The notes under the pieces: generated by a model
Database searches by the model: none
What the model saw: only the letters and a program-made list of their open reading frames with translations
What the model was told of the DNA's origin: nothing
In this document: one piece after another, positions 43,845 through 52,181 of the stretch
How positions within the stretch are numbered: position 1 is the first letter of the stretch
Layout: every line of letters begins with the position of its first letter
Position numbers and translations under genes: made by a program
Origin: Acidimicrobiia bacterium
Lineage (GTDB): Bacteria > Actinomycetota > Acidimicrobiia > Acidimicrobiales > Aldehydirespiratoraceae
Direction of reading: 5' to 3'
NCBI GenBank assembly: GCA_022819505.1
Contig: JAJEHD010000019.1
Location: forward strand, 434,001 to 498,000
DNA length: 64,000 nucleotides

Positions 43845-45008
43845 ATGAGTACAAGCAGAGGGAAGGCGCTGGTTGCCATCCTATTGACGTTCGGGCTGCT
43901 GGCAGCCGCATGCGGTGACGACAGCGAACCCGCGACGACGGCACAGCCCGACGACGGCGCCGCCGCGCAGGCCGAGGCTGACGCCGCGGAGGAGGCGCAG
44001 GCGGCCGCGGCCGAAGCGGAGGCCCAAGCGGCTCCCGAACCTGAGATGGCGCTGCCCGGCGAGGGCGTGACCGTCACCATGGCGCGGGGCAACTGGAAGG
44101 AGACCAACTTCCAGAACTACGTCGTGCAGTTGCTCCTCGAGGAGCTCGGCTACGAGGTCACCGACCCCGAGGAGATCGCGCCGGCGACGTTCTACCCGGC
44201 CCTGGCTCAGGGCGACTACGACCTGTGGGCGTCGTCGTGGCCCCTCAACCACACTCCCCTGCTCGATGGTGAGAGTCCCGACGGCGGCACCTTCGGCGAC
44301 AAGGTCCAGTACATCGGCACGATGATGGCGTCAGGTGCCCTGCAAGGCCTCCTCGTGGACATTCCCAGCGTGGAGCAGTTCGGCTTCACGACTCTCGGGG
44401 AGATGCTCGACAACCCCGACGCGGTCGCCCACTTCGACACCGACGGCGACGGCAAGGCCGACCTCAACGGCTGTGACGACGGATGGGGCTGCCAGAAGGT
44501 GATGAACGACACGATCACCATGAACGGCTGGGACGATCGCATCGCGCAGGTATCGGCCACCCACTCGGCGCTGTTCGCCGAGTCGCAGGCGAGCTTCGAG
44601 ACGGGCGGTCCCGTCCTTCAGTACGTGTGGACGCCCACCGCCTTCGTGGGCAAGCTCGTGCCGGGACGGGACGTGCTGTGGCTCGCCATCGAGCCGGACC
44701 AGGCCCTCGAGGGGCAGGACGGCGTCTCGGCGGTGGGTGATGCCTGCACCAACGACCCATGCACGACCATGTTCACCCCCTCGGACATCGTGGTGACCGC
44801 CAACAACGACTTCCTGGCGGCCAACCCGGCGGCTGCGTCCCTGCTGGCCGACTTCGAGATCGACCCGCTAGCGGTCGCCGTTCAGGCGGTGGCCATCGAC
44901 GCGGGCGCCAACCCCAACGATGACATGGCCGCCGCGGCCGCCGAATGGATCGCGGCCAACCGCGACATCATCGATCCATGGATCGCGGCCGCGCTCGCCG
45001 CGGGCTGA
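43845..45008 (+). CDS. Glycine betaine/proline-type ABC substrate-binding lipoprotein
   Basis: 387 residues from ATG 43845, with AAGGAGA about 8 bases upstream. The signal is MSTSRGKALVAILLTFGLLA then AAC, with the lipidated cysteine at residue 23. An acidic-alanine linker follows (about 25-65), then an OpuAC-type binding domain (VTVTMARGNWKETNFQNYVV onward, SSWPLNHTPL, QYVWTPTAF). Tryptophan-rich segments are compatible with a quaternary-ammonium cage. It is encoded divergently from its permease and ATPase. Confidence 0.9.
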   Translation: MSTSRGKALVAILLTFGLLAAACGDDSEPATTAQPDDGAAAQAEADAAEEAQAAAAEAEAQAAPEPEMALPGEGVTVTMARGNWKETNFQNYVVQLLLEELGYEVTDPEEIAPATFYPALAQGDYDLWASSWPLNHTPLLDGESPDGGTFGDKVQYIGTMMASGALQGLLVDIPSVEQFGFTTLGEMLDNPDAVAHFDTDGDGKADLNGCDDGWGCQKVMNDTITMNGWDDRIAQVSATHSALFAESQASFETGGPVLQYVWTPTAFVGKLVPGRDVLWLAIEPDQALEGQDGVSAVGDACTNDPCTTMFTPSDIVVTANNDFLAANPAAASLLADFEIDPLAVAVQAVAIDAGANPNDDMAAAAAEWIAANRDIIDPWIAAALAAG

Positions 45009-45047
45009 ACCATCGGCCGACCGGCCGCAGACAAGACAACTGAGACC

Positions 45048-45077
45048 GTTAGGGCGTGGCATCGGCCCCGCCCTAAC
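45048..45077. terminator. Bidirectional terminator-like hairpin
   Basis: GTTAGGGCG (45048-45056) and CGCCCTAAC (45069-45077) form a perfect 9-bp stem, extendable inward past one mismatch. It sits between the convergent binding-protein gene and glutamine synthetase-like gene. Short T-containing tracts flank it, but there is no long T-run. Confidence 0.65.
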
Positions 45078-45081
45078 ATTC

Positions 45082-46440
45082 TCAGTGGTAGGGCAGGTAC
45101 TGCTTCAGCTCCCACTCGGAGAGGGGCTCGGTGCCACCGATGGCGTCCCAGTCGTCGACTGCCTCCTCGCCGGCCCCGGCCGTGTAGCGGTCCCACTCGG
45201 CCCGTTTGTTGAACACGAAGTTGGCGCACAGCTCCGAGCCGACCGCCTCGCACAGGGCCTCGTCGGCCTCCATGTCGTCGAGCGCCGCGCTCAGGCTGTG
45301 GGCGCAGTGGACGTCGGTGTTGACCTCCTCGAAGCCGTCGGTGGTCATGGGCTCAGGACAGTCCAGCCCGCCGACCACGCCGAGACGGGCGGCCTGCAGC
45401 ACGGTGGCGATCAGGGTGTGGACGTTGGCGGCGCCGTCGCCGATGCGGCTCTCGATGCGCATGTGGGGGCCGGCGCCCCGGGGCACGCGGTTGCCGGCGC
45501 AGCGGTGCTCGACGCCCCAGTTGGCCCAGTATCCGTTGAGCTCGCCGGGGCGCAGGCGCCGGTAGGCGTTGACGGTCGGCGCGGCCAGCGCGGTCATGCC
45601 CAGGTGGTGGTGGATAAGGCCCGCCATGCAGCCTCTGGCCAAGCCGGACATGCCGTGGGCGCCCCCGGCGTCCGACATGGCGTTGTCGCCCTGCGCGTCG
45701 ACCAGCGAGAAGTTCACGTGGACGCCGGTGCCGGAGATGCCCGGGAACGGCTTGCCCAGGAAGGTCAGGTCGAGGTCCAGGGGCCGGCCCGCGGCGTCGG
45801 TGGCGGTCAGCACCGTCTCGCGGGCCAGCAGCCGGAACAGGAAGGCGTTGTCGGCGGCCCACATGGCGTCGCCGTACTCGAGGGTGAGCTCGAACTGGCC
45901 CTCGTCGTACTCGGCGTTGACGGACTCCATGGCGATGCCGGAGACCTCCGCCCGGCGCACCAGCTTGGTGATTACACCGGCGGGATCGGACCCGACCCCG
46001 GTCCCGTAGACCATGGAGCGCGGCGTCTCGTAGGGCCGGGGGTTCTCCAGTCCTCCACTGAACACGTAGGCCTCAAGCTCGATGCCGACCTTGGGGGTGT
46101 AGCCCAGCGCGTCCCAGTCGGCCACCGCCCGGCGCAGCGCCTCGCGGGGCGACTCCGGCAGGGCCTCGCCGTGCATCGACAGGTCGCCGATGACGACCCC
46201 GGTGGCGTCGTCGTCCCAGCCTTGGCGGATGTCGGCGGTGTCGAAGCTGACCTGGGTGTCGGGCAGGCCGTCTAGGAGGTAGGCGCCCGGTGCGGGCGCC
46301 ATGCTGCGGTCATAGCCGAGCCCGAACACAGTCACGCAGTGGCTGGTGCCCTTGTGGGCCAGCCGGGCCGGTAGGTACTTGCCCCGGGCCAGCCCGAGGT
46401 GGTCGGGCCAGAGCGCCCGGATGCGGTCCCAGTCGGTCAT
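45082..46440 (-). CDS. Glutamine synthetase-family ligase (gamma-glutamylpolyamine synthetase-like)
   Basis: 452 residues. GS-fold landmarks are KVGIELEAYVF and ESVNAEYDEGQFELTL (metal glutamates), LTFLGKPFPGISGTGVHVNFSL (ATP and substrate) and PHMRIESRIGDGAANVH with conserved arginines. It is shorter and more divergent than housekeeping GlnA and lacks the adenylylation-loop tyrosine context. The PuuD-type hydrolase gene about 2.2 kb away suggests a gamma-glutamylation route for amines, such as putrescine or ethanolamine. The amine substrate is inferred only from that pairing. Confidence 0.82.
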   Translation of the reverse strand: MTDWDRIRALWPDHLGLARGKYLPARLAHKGTSHCVTVFGLGYDRSMAPAPGAYLLDGLPDTQVSFDTADIRQGWDDDATGVVIGDLSMHGEALPESPREALRRAVADWDALGYTPKVGIELEAYVFSGGLENPRPYETPRSMVYGTGVGSDPAGVITKLVRRAEVSGIAMESVNAEYDEGQFELTLEYGDAMWAADNAFLFRLLARETVLTATDAAGRPLDLDLTFLGKPFPGISGTGVHVNFSLVDAQGDNAMSDAGGAHGMSGLARGCMAGLIHHHLGMTALAAPTVNAYRRLRPGELNGYWANWGVEHRCAGNRVPRGAGPHMRIESRIGDGAANVHTLIATVLQAARLGVVGGLDCPEPMTTDGFEEVNTDVHCAHSLSAALDDMEADEALCEAVGSELCANFVFNKRAEWDRYTAGAGEEAVDDWDAIGGTEPLSEWELKQYLPYH

Positions 46441-46507
46441 GGAGTCTCTCCTGGTGGCGGGACGGTGAACGTTCGGCTTCGAAAGCTAGCCCGCACCGGT
46501 CCGGCGG

Positions 46508-47707
46508 TCACACCGGCGCTTCGTCGTGTTCGGGGTAGAGGCCGGTGCGGCCAAGACGGTCCAGGCACACCTCCACGCTCCAGGGCAGCATGGCGGCTCC
46601 GCAGCGGGCGTCGCGATAGGCCTGCTCCAGGTAGGAGGGCCGCAGCATGCTGCGGCCGCCGCACACCTGCAGGGCCCGCGATGCCATCGCGGGCGCGCCC
46701 TCCATCACGGCGACCACTGCGGACCAGGCCCGCCGCACCTGCTCGGCGCTGGGATCGATCCCGCACTCGCCCAACACCCTGTAGGTGAGCGACTGGGCCC
46801 GGTCGTAGGTCAGGTTCATCTGGGCCCACCCCTGCTGCTTGATGGGATGGTCCCGCCGGGCCGGGCCCCCGCCGCCGTCACCACGCAGGTAGGCGCCGGT
46901 CGCGTCCAGGATGCCCCGCATGAGACCCAGGTAGGCGAACGACAGCGTCATGTAGAAGTAGGGCCAGCGGGTGGCGGCCTGGTCGAAGGCGCCCGGCGGG
47001 AGCCACTCGTTGCCGGCGGGCACCTCCGCTTCGGCCAGGACGAGGGTGCGGGAGTCGGTGCCCCGCATGCCCAGCGGGTCCCACTCCCCCTCGATGGTCG
47101 CGCCGGGCGCGCCGGCGGGCACGCCCATGAAGCGGATCCGGTCGTCGCCGGGCACCAGGCAGACAACGTTGTGGATGTCGGCCGCGCCCGAGAGCGAGGC
47201 GAAGATCTTGCGCCCCGTCACCCGGTAACCGCCGCCGGAACCCTCGACGGGCACCGCCCGGGTGGAGTAGCCGGCCGTGGCGCCAGCGGCTGCGCCCTCC
47301 GAGAAGGGTTGGCTGTGGATCGTGCCGTCCTCGGTGATGCCGCGCCGCAGCTCTGCCCGCCGCTCAACCAGCACCGACCGCTCCGCGGCCGTCAGGTCCA
47401 AATCGTCGGCGATCTGGCCCACCAGGATGGTGGTGGCGGTGTGCATGTTGAACGTGAGCGCGGTGGTAGCGCAGTGGCGGCCCAGCTCCTCGGCGACCAG
47501 GGCGTAGGCCACGAAATCTCCGCCGAGCCCCCCGTCGGCCACCGGGATGCACAGGCCGAGCAGTCCGGCGTCCCGCAGGTCGGCCCAGTTCTGTATGGGG
47601 AATGTGGCGTCGCGGTCGTGGGCCTCCGACCGTTCGGCGAAGCGCGGCCCCAGAGCCGCCATCCGCTCCACGAGTCCGGCCCGCTCCGGCGTGAGTATGT
47701 CGGCCAC
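46508..47707 (-). CDS. Acyl-CoA dehydrogenase-family flavoprotein
   Basis: 399 residues from GTG 47707. The frame is open to TTG 47734, but that start would lie inside the palindrome, so the GTG giving VADILTPERAGLVERM is preferred. N-terminal helical domain, a beta domain with GRKIFASLSGAADIHNVVC, and a helical C-terminal domain ending in SYLEQAYRDARCGAAMLPW, typical of the family. FAD-dependent alpha-beta oxidation of an acyl-CoA, or desaturation/hydroxylation in the broader family. It stands alone behind operator site 3, which links it to the MarR regulon. Confidence 0.85.
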   Translation of the reverse strand: MADILTPERAGLVERMAALGPRFAERSEAHDRDATFPIQNWADLRDAGLLGLCIPVADGGLGGDFVAYALVAEELGRHCATTALTFNMHTATTILVGQIADDLDLTAAERSVLVERRAELRRGITEDGTIHSQPFSEGAAAGATAGYSTRAVPVEGSGGGYRVTGRKIFASLSGAADIHNVVCLVPGDDRIRFMGVPAGAPGATIEGEWDPLGMRGTDSRTLVLAEAEVPAGNEWLPPGAFDQAATRWPYFYMTLSFAYLGLMRGILDATGAYLRGDGGGGPARRDHPIKQQGWAQMNLTYDRAQSLTYRVLGECGIDPSAEQVRRAWSAVVAVMEGAPAMASRALQVCGGRSMLRPSYLEQAYRDARCGAAMLPWSVEVCLDRLGRTGLYPEHDEAPV

Positions 47708-47721
47708 GCCCCGAGCGTAAT

Positions 47722-47737
47722 TATTTGGCACCAAACG
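47722..47737. promoter_or_regulatory. Palindromic operator, site 3 (acyl-CoA dehydrogenase gene)
   Basis: On the minus strand it reads CGTTTGGTGCCAAATA, 13 of 16 identical to site 2, and it shares the TTGAT left and ATTA right flanks. Its centre is 22.5 bp upstream of GTG 47707, the same spacing as site 2 to its GTG. This agreement also supports choosing 47707 as the start. Confidence 0.72.
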
Positions 47738-47776
47738 ATCAAGCGCTGTCGGCGGGATCGAGGCAGGGCGGGCGGC

Positions 47777-48640
47777 TTAGATCGCCCACCTGGGACCCGA
47801 GGGCCCCAGCCCTCGACCACGGCCGAGGAAGTCTCGTACCAGGCGGTTAAAGGCATGCGGAACCTCCGAGACCGCCAGATGTCCGACACCCTCCAGCACG
47901 ATCAGCTCGGCGTTCTGCAGCCCATCGGCGAGGATGCGGGAGTAGCCGACCGGTGTCTCGCTGTCGAGCTCCCCGGCCACCACCAGCGCGGGCGAGGCGA
48001 TCGCGCCCAGCCGCTCGCGCACGTCGTGGGCGGGCAGGCACTCGACGGCCGCTCGCAGCCCGGCGACCGGGATGCGAGCGAAGCCTGCCACCCGCATGGC
48101 GAGGGCACCGTCGCTGAGAGCGGGGCCCGCGATCGAGCTCAGGACATCTTCCGCAATGTCGGCGGGAGTGGCTCCGGCGTCCAGGGGAGCGAGGCGGACG
48201 GCCCGCCAGGTGCCGGGGTCGGTGCCGTCGATGCCGAACGCGGGGCTGGTGTTGGCCAGCACGAGGCGGGCAACCCGTTCGGGGTGGCGCAACGCGGTAT
48301 GCAGGGCGTGCATACCGCCGAAGGACTCGCCCACGAGATGGGCCCGCTCCACCCCGGCCGCGTCGAGCAGTTGGGCCACCGAGTCGGCGATGGCAGCGAA
48401 GGTCAGGGGCATGATCGGGGCCGAGGCGCCGTAGCCCGGCATGTCCCAGGCGATGCAGCGGAACGCGTCGGCCAGACCGTCCAGCTGCGGCTCCCACGAG
48501 GTGCGCGAGCCTCCCAGGCCGTGCAGGAACACCACGGGGTCACCGGCACCGCGCTCGCGCCACGCCAGTGTTCCGTCCACATCGGTGGCGCTGGCGGCCG
48601 TGCTGGCGGTTGACGGCTCGGGCACGCCCGGAACGTACAC
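47777..48640 (-). CDS. Alpha/beta hydrolase
   Basis: Up to 287 residues. The oxyanion-hole segment is VVFLHGLGGSRTSW, the nucleophile elbow GESFGG, the acid Asp in VVAGELDSETP and the catalytic His in LEGVGHLAVSE. Closest to meta-cleavage-product and enol-lactone hydrolases in general shape. GTG 48640 leaves only 8 bp to the divergent PuuD-like start, and GTG 48625 or a later GTG before DGTLAWRERG would leave room for promoters, so the start is uncertain. It ends about 70 bp upstream of the acyl-CoA dehydrogenase start. Confidence 0.83.
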   Translation of the reverse strand: MYVPGVPEPSTASTAASATDVDGTLAWRERGAGDPVVFLHGLGGSRTSWEPQLDGLADAFRCIAWDMPGYGASAPIMPLTFAAIADSVAQLLDAAGVERAHLVGESFGGMHALHTALRHPERVARLVLANTSPAFGIDGTDPGTWRAVRLAPLDAGATPADIAEDVLSSIAGPALSDGALAMRVAGFARIPVAGLRAAVECLPAHDVRERLGAIASPALVVAGELDSETPVGYSRILADGLQNAELIVLEGVGHLAVSEVPHAFNRLVRDFLGRGRGLGPSGPRWAI

Positions 48641-48648
48641 TCTCCGCC

Positions 48649-49356
48649 GTGGCGAACCGACCGTTGATCGGCATCTCGGGCCGGACCAAGACCGCGGGCG
48701 AGCTCAACATGAAGCCCGACACGTTCCGGGACCTGCACCTGGACGTGTACTACTGCGACTACGCCCTCGGGGTACTAGCAGCCGGGGGCCTGCCGGTCTT
48801 TCTTCCCCTCAGCGCGGACCCGGCCCAGTACGGGGACCGTCTCGACGGGCTGCTGCTGAGTGGCGGAACCGACATCGAGCCGGAGCGCTACGGCCAGACG
48901 CCCTGCGCCGAGCTGTACACCCGCGAGCCGGACCGCGACGCCTTCGAGATGGCCCTGCTCGACGGCGCGGCCGGCGCCAACAAACCGGTGCTCGGCATCT
49001 GCCGGGGCATCCAGGTGCTGAACGTTCACGGCGGGGGCACGCTGCATCAGCACGTCGCCCCCCACGCCCGCCACGACCGGCCCACCAACTCGATCGCCCA
49101 CCGGGTCGATCTGACGGAGGGCTCGCTGGCTGCCTCGTTCTACGGCCCGTCGGTGGAGGTCAACTCGCTGCACCACCAGACCATCGACGAGGTGGCCGAC
49201 GGCTACGAGGCCACCGGCTACAGCGACGACGGCGCCATCGAGGTGATCGAGTCGCGCCGCCGGCCGTGGCTGGGCGTCCAGTGGCACCCCGAGCTGATGG
49301 ACTCGCGGGACCGCGACCCCGTCTTCGACTGGCTGGTGCAGGCCGCCTCAGGCTGA
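48649..49356 (+). CDS. Gamma-glutamyl-gamma-aminobutyrate hydrolase-like (PuuD / peptidase C26)
   Basis: 235 residues from GTG 48649. PuuD-type class I GATase fold: LIGISGRTKT start, LLLSGGTDIEPERYG, the nucleophile Cys in LGICRGIQVLNV, and the His-Glu pair in VQWHPELM. The family hydrolyses gamma-glutamyl amides made by PuuA-like ligases, which fits the glutamine synthetase-family gene at 45082. Convergent with the second P450 gene, 13 bp apart. Confidence 0.88.
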   Translation: MANRPLIGISGRTKTAGELNMKPDTFRDLHLDVYYCDYALGVLAAGGLPVFLPLSADPAQYGDRLDGLLLSGGTDIEPERYGQTPCAELYTREPDRDAFEMALLDGAAGANKPVLGICRGIQVLNVHGGGTLHQHVAPHARHDRPTNSIAHRVDLTEGSLAASFYGPSVEVNSLHHQTIDEVADGYEATGYSDDGAIEVIESRRRPWLGVQWHPELMDSRDRDPVFDWLVQAASG

Positions 49357-49369
49357 CCCGCGCCCGCCG

Positions 49370-50764
49370 TCAGGAGGCGGTGCGCTCCACGTTGCCGCCG
49401 TACCCGACGGTTCCGGAAACGCCGGCCGCGGAGCCGAGCCGGTGCAGCGACGCGGTGTTGTGCGACGGTGAGGGCGTGTAGGCCACCGGCAGCCGCTTGA
49501 CCCCACCGATGAAGTTTGAACGCAGGTAGTCGGGCTCGCCGTCCAGGCGGATGTCAGGCATGCGCCGGGCGATCTCGCGGAACATCAGGCGGATCTCCAT
49601 GCGGGCCAGGCTGGCGCCCAAGCAGTAGTGCGGGCCGCCCCCGCCGAAGCCGACATGGTCGTTGGGGGTGCGTTCGATGTCGAAGCGCCACGGGTCCTCG
49701 AAGGCCCGCGGGTCGCGGTTGGCGGCCACATGCCACATGAGCACCTTGTCGCCCGCGGCGATCCTCACGCCGCCGATCTCGTAGTCGGCGAGGGCCTGGC
49801 GGCGGAAGTACATGACCGGGGTGGCCCAGCGCACGATCTCCTCCACCGCGGTCTCCATGTGGCGGTCGGGATCGGCCACGAACCTCCGCCATTGGTCGGG
49901 GAAGTCGAAGAAGGCCATCATCCCGCGGGTAATCGAGTTGCGAGTGGTCTCGTTGCCGGCCACGCACAGGATCAGGAAGAACATGTCGAACTCGATCTCG
50001 GAAAGGGCCTCCCCGTCGATGTCGGCCGACAACAGCGTGGTCACGATGTCATCCGACGGCGTGCCGCGGCGTTCCATCTGGAGTTGGTGGGAGTAGCCGA
50101 AGAGCTCGGCCGCGTTCTGGAGGATGTCGTCGCGGCTCTTGATGAACTCGGGGTCCTCGCCGCCGACCATGGCGTTGGTCCAGTCGAACACCTTGGTCCG
50201 GTCCTCGACGGGAATGCCCATCATCTCGGCAATGGCCTGTAGGGGCAGCTCGGCCGAGATGTCCCGCACGAAGTCGCAGCGACCTGCCTCCACCACCCGG
50301 TCCAGGATTATGTCGGTGCGGTTCTGGAGGTAGTCCTCGAGCAGGTTGATCATGCGCGGCGTGAAGCCCCGGTTGACGAGCTTGCGGTAGCGGGTGTGGC
50401 GGGGCGGGTCCATGTCGATCAGCGTCAGGTCGTTCATGATGCCCGACGCCCACTCCCGCTGATCGGGGTCGCGCATCTGGGTGCCGCTGTGGCTGGACGA
50501 GAACACGTCGGCCCGGCGGTTGACCTCCTTGAGGTGGGCCTGGCGGGTGATGGCCCAGTAACCCGAGCCCCTGTCTCCCTCGTCCACCCAGTGGATGCCC
50601 GGGTCGGTCTCACGCAGCCGCTCCAGAACCGCGTGGTGGTCCTGGCGCTGGAACATGTCGAAGTCCCAGAGGTCGGCGTCCGCAGCTGGACAGGACTGCT
50701 GACCATGGTCCACCGGACAGGCAGTCGATTCCTTGTCGACGATCGTCACCTCCACACCTCCCAT
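49370..50764 (-). CDS. Cytochrome P450 (second)
   Basis: 464 residues, with I-helix CVAGNETTRNSI, ExxR in EEIVRWATPVMYFRR and haem loop FGGGGPHYCLGASLARMEI (Cys near residue 379). It resembles CYP124/125/142-type enzymes acting on sterol side chains or fatty acids, but substrate is not assignable. The N-terminal 30 residues and a glycine/serine-rich C-terminal 35 residues extend beyond the core. Its promoter carries two closely spaced CTTCC..GGAAG palindromes. Luciferase-like and TauD genes lie upstream on the same strand. Confidence 0.9.
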   Translation of the reverse strand: MGGVEVTIVDKESTACPVDHGQQSCPAADADLWDFDMFQRQDHHAVLERLRETDPGIHWVDEGDRGSGYWAITRQAHLKEVNRRADVFSSSHSGTQMRDPDQREWASGIMNDLTLIDMDPPRHTRYRKLVNRGFTPRMINLLEDYLQNRTDIILDRVVEAGRCDFVRDISAELPLQAIAEMMGIPVEDRTKVFDWTNAMVGGEDPEFIKSRDDILQNAAELFGYSHQLQMERRGTPSDDIVTTLLSADIDGEALSEIEFDMFFLILCVAGNETTRNSITRGMMAFFDFPDQWRRFVADPDRHMETAVEEIVRWATPVMYFRRQALADYEIGGVRIAAGDKVLMWHVAANRDPRAFEDPWRFDIERTPNDHVGFGGGGPHYCLGASLARMEIRLMFREIARRMPDIRLDGEPDYLRSNFIGGVKRLPVAYTPSPSHNTASLHRLGSAAGVSGTVGYGGNVERTAS

Positions 50765-50786
50765 CCGTAGTCGCTCCCGGATTTAC

Positions 50787-50814
50787 CTTCCCAGGAAGAT
50801 TACTTCCTAGGAAG
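50787..50814. promoter_or_regulatory. Double palindrome upstream of the second P450 gene
   Basis: CTTCCCAGGAAG (50787-50798) and the perfect CTTCCTAGGAAG (50803-50814) lie 16 bp centre to centre, 23-50 bp upstream of the P450 ATG. Each is flanked by GAT/TAC, giving a tandem repeat of an operator-like unit. This layout suits two dimers of a TetR-type repressor; no such gene is in the window. Confidence 0.65.
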
Positions 50815-50871
50815 ATACCTGCGCAAGCAGCCCCGTGCAAACTCCTCGAAAAGCAACCGAGCGGGCAGGAC

Positions 50872-52119
50872 TCAGCTGATGGGGCTGGAGGGGACGACGG
50901 CGTGCACCACGGAGGCCTCCACCACCGGCACCTCGTCGCGCTTCAGCGGGCGCATCCACTCCTTGCGGGCCAGAGCCTTCTCGATGTAGGGGGCCAGCTC
51001 GTCGGCCTTGGCCGCGTCGCGCTCGTCCCGTCCGGCTGTGAACTCGCCCAGCACGTCCGATCCGAACAGGCGCAGGCTGTCGCAGATGTCGCTGTGGCGG
51101 TTCTTACCGCCCTGCTGGAGGAATATCACGTGGTCGATGCCGGACCCTTCGGCCTCCTTGAGCCAGCGCACCGCATCGGCAGGAGTGCCGATGGTTTCGG
51201 CGTAGTCGTCCCCGGCGTCGAGCGCGGCAGCGACCGCGTCCTCGAGGGCCGAGCCCCGCTGGGCCTCGTAGCGGTCCCAGATGTCGGAGTGACCCGGGAT
51301 GGTGTGATGCACCACCAGCTGGCGCAGCGCGTAGGCGAAGAAGTGGAAGCCGTCGAAGCCCCTGCGGATGGCCTCGGCTCGGTCCTCGTGCAGCGAGAAG
51401 CCGGTGACCACCGCGATGTTGGCGTTGACGCTGTGACCGAGCGGCACGCACTCGTCGCTGCGGATGATGTCGTAGTACACGTCGGCCCAGTGCCGGGCCT
51501 CGGCCGGGTCCACGAAGGCGAACGCCAGGGCGCCGAGGCCCAGGCGGGCGGCCAGCTCGATGGTGGTGCGGTTGGTGCAGGCGATCCACATGGGCGGGTG
51601 GGGCTTCTGCACCGGCTTGGGGATCACGTCGCGGCACGGCATCGAGAAGTACTCGCCCTCGAAGCCGGGGTATGGCGACATGGCCATCATGTTGGCCATC
51701 TGCTCGCCCGCCTCGAGGCTCATGGCCCGCTTCTGCTTGGCCGGGATGCCGAACCCGCCGAGCTCCAGGCGGGTGGCGCCCTCACCGATCCCGAACTCGA
51801 CCCTCCCGCCCGAGATCAGGTCCAGCGTGGCCACGCACTCGGCGGTGCGGGCCGGATGGTTGTAGGCGGGGGGCGCCTGACGGATGCCGTGGCCGAGACG
51901 GATGTTGGTGGTGCGGGCCGCGCAGGCCGACAGGAACACCTCGGGCGCGGAGCAGTGCGAGTACTCCTCCAGGAAGTGGTGCTCGACCGCCCAGGCCACA
52001 TCGATGCCGACCGCGTCGGCCACCTCCACCTGCTCGATCGCCTCGGCCAGCAGCCGCTCCTCGGAGTCCGCGGCCCAGGGACGGGGCATCTGCAGCTCGT
52101 AGAAGACGCCGAATCGCAC
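50872..52119 (-). CDS. Luciferase-like monooxygenase (LLM class, flavin-dependent)
   Basis: 415 residues, alkanal-monooxygenase-like branch: MRFGVFYELQMPRPW start, DVAWAVEHHFLEEYSHC with the conserved His pair, IRLGHGIRQAPPAYNHPARTAE and GRVEFGIGEGATRLEL. It is longer than the F420-type paralogues and more like the FMN-reduced two-component oxygenases. A partner flavin reductase is not nearby. It is 62 bp downstream of the TauD-like gene on the same strand. Confidence 0.85.
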   Translation of the reverse strand: MRFGVFYELQMPRPWAADSEERLLAEAIEQVEVADAVGIDVAWAVEHHFLEEYSHCSAPEVFLSACAARTTNIRLGHGIRQAPPAYNHPARTAECVATLDLISGGRVEFGIGEGATRLELGGFGIPAKQKRAMSLEAGEQMANMMAMSPYPGFEGEYFSMPCRDVIPKPVQKPHPPMWIACTNRTTIELAARLGLGALAFAFVDPAEARHWADVYYDIIRSDECVPLGHSVNANIAVVTGFSLHEDRAEAIRRGFDGFHFFAYALRQLVVHHTIPGHSDIWDRYEAQRGSALEDAVAAALDAGDDYAETIGTPADAVRWLKEAEGSGIDHVIFLQQGGKNRHSDICDSLRLFGSDVLGEFTAGRDERDAAKADELAPYIEKALARKEWMRPLKRDEVPVVEASVVHAVVPSSPIS

Positions 52120-52181
52120 GATGGCTCAACCTACCGGCGGTCCGGAGGGCGCCGGAACTCGCGGGATCCGAGCGGTCGGGC

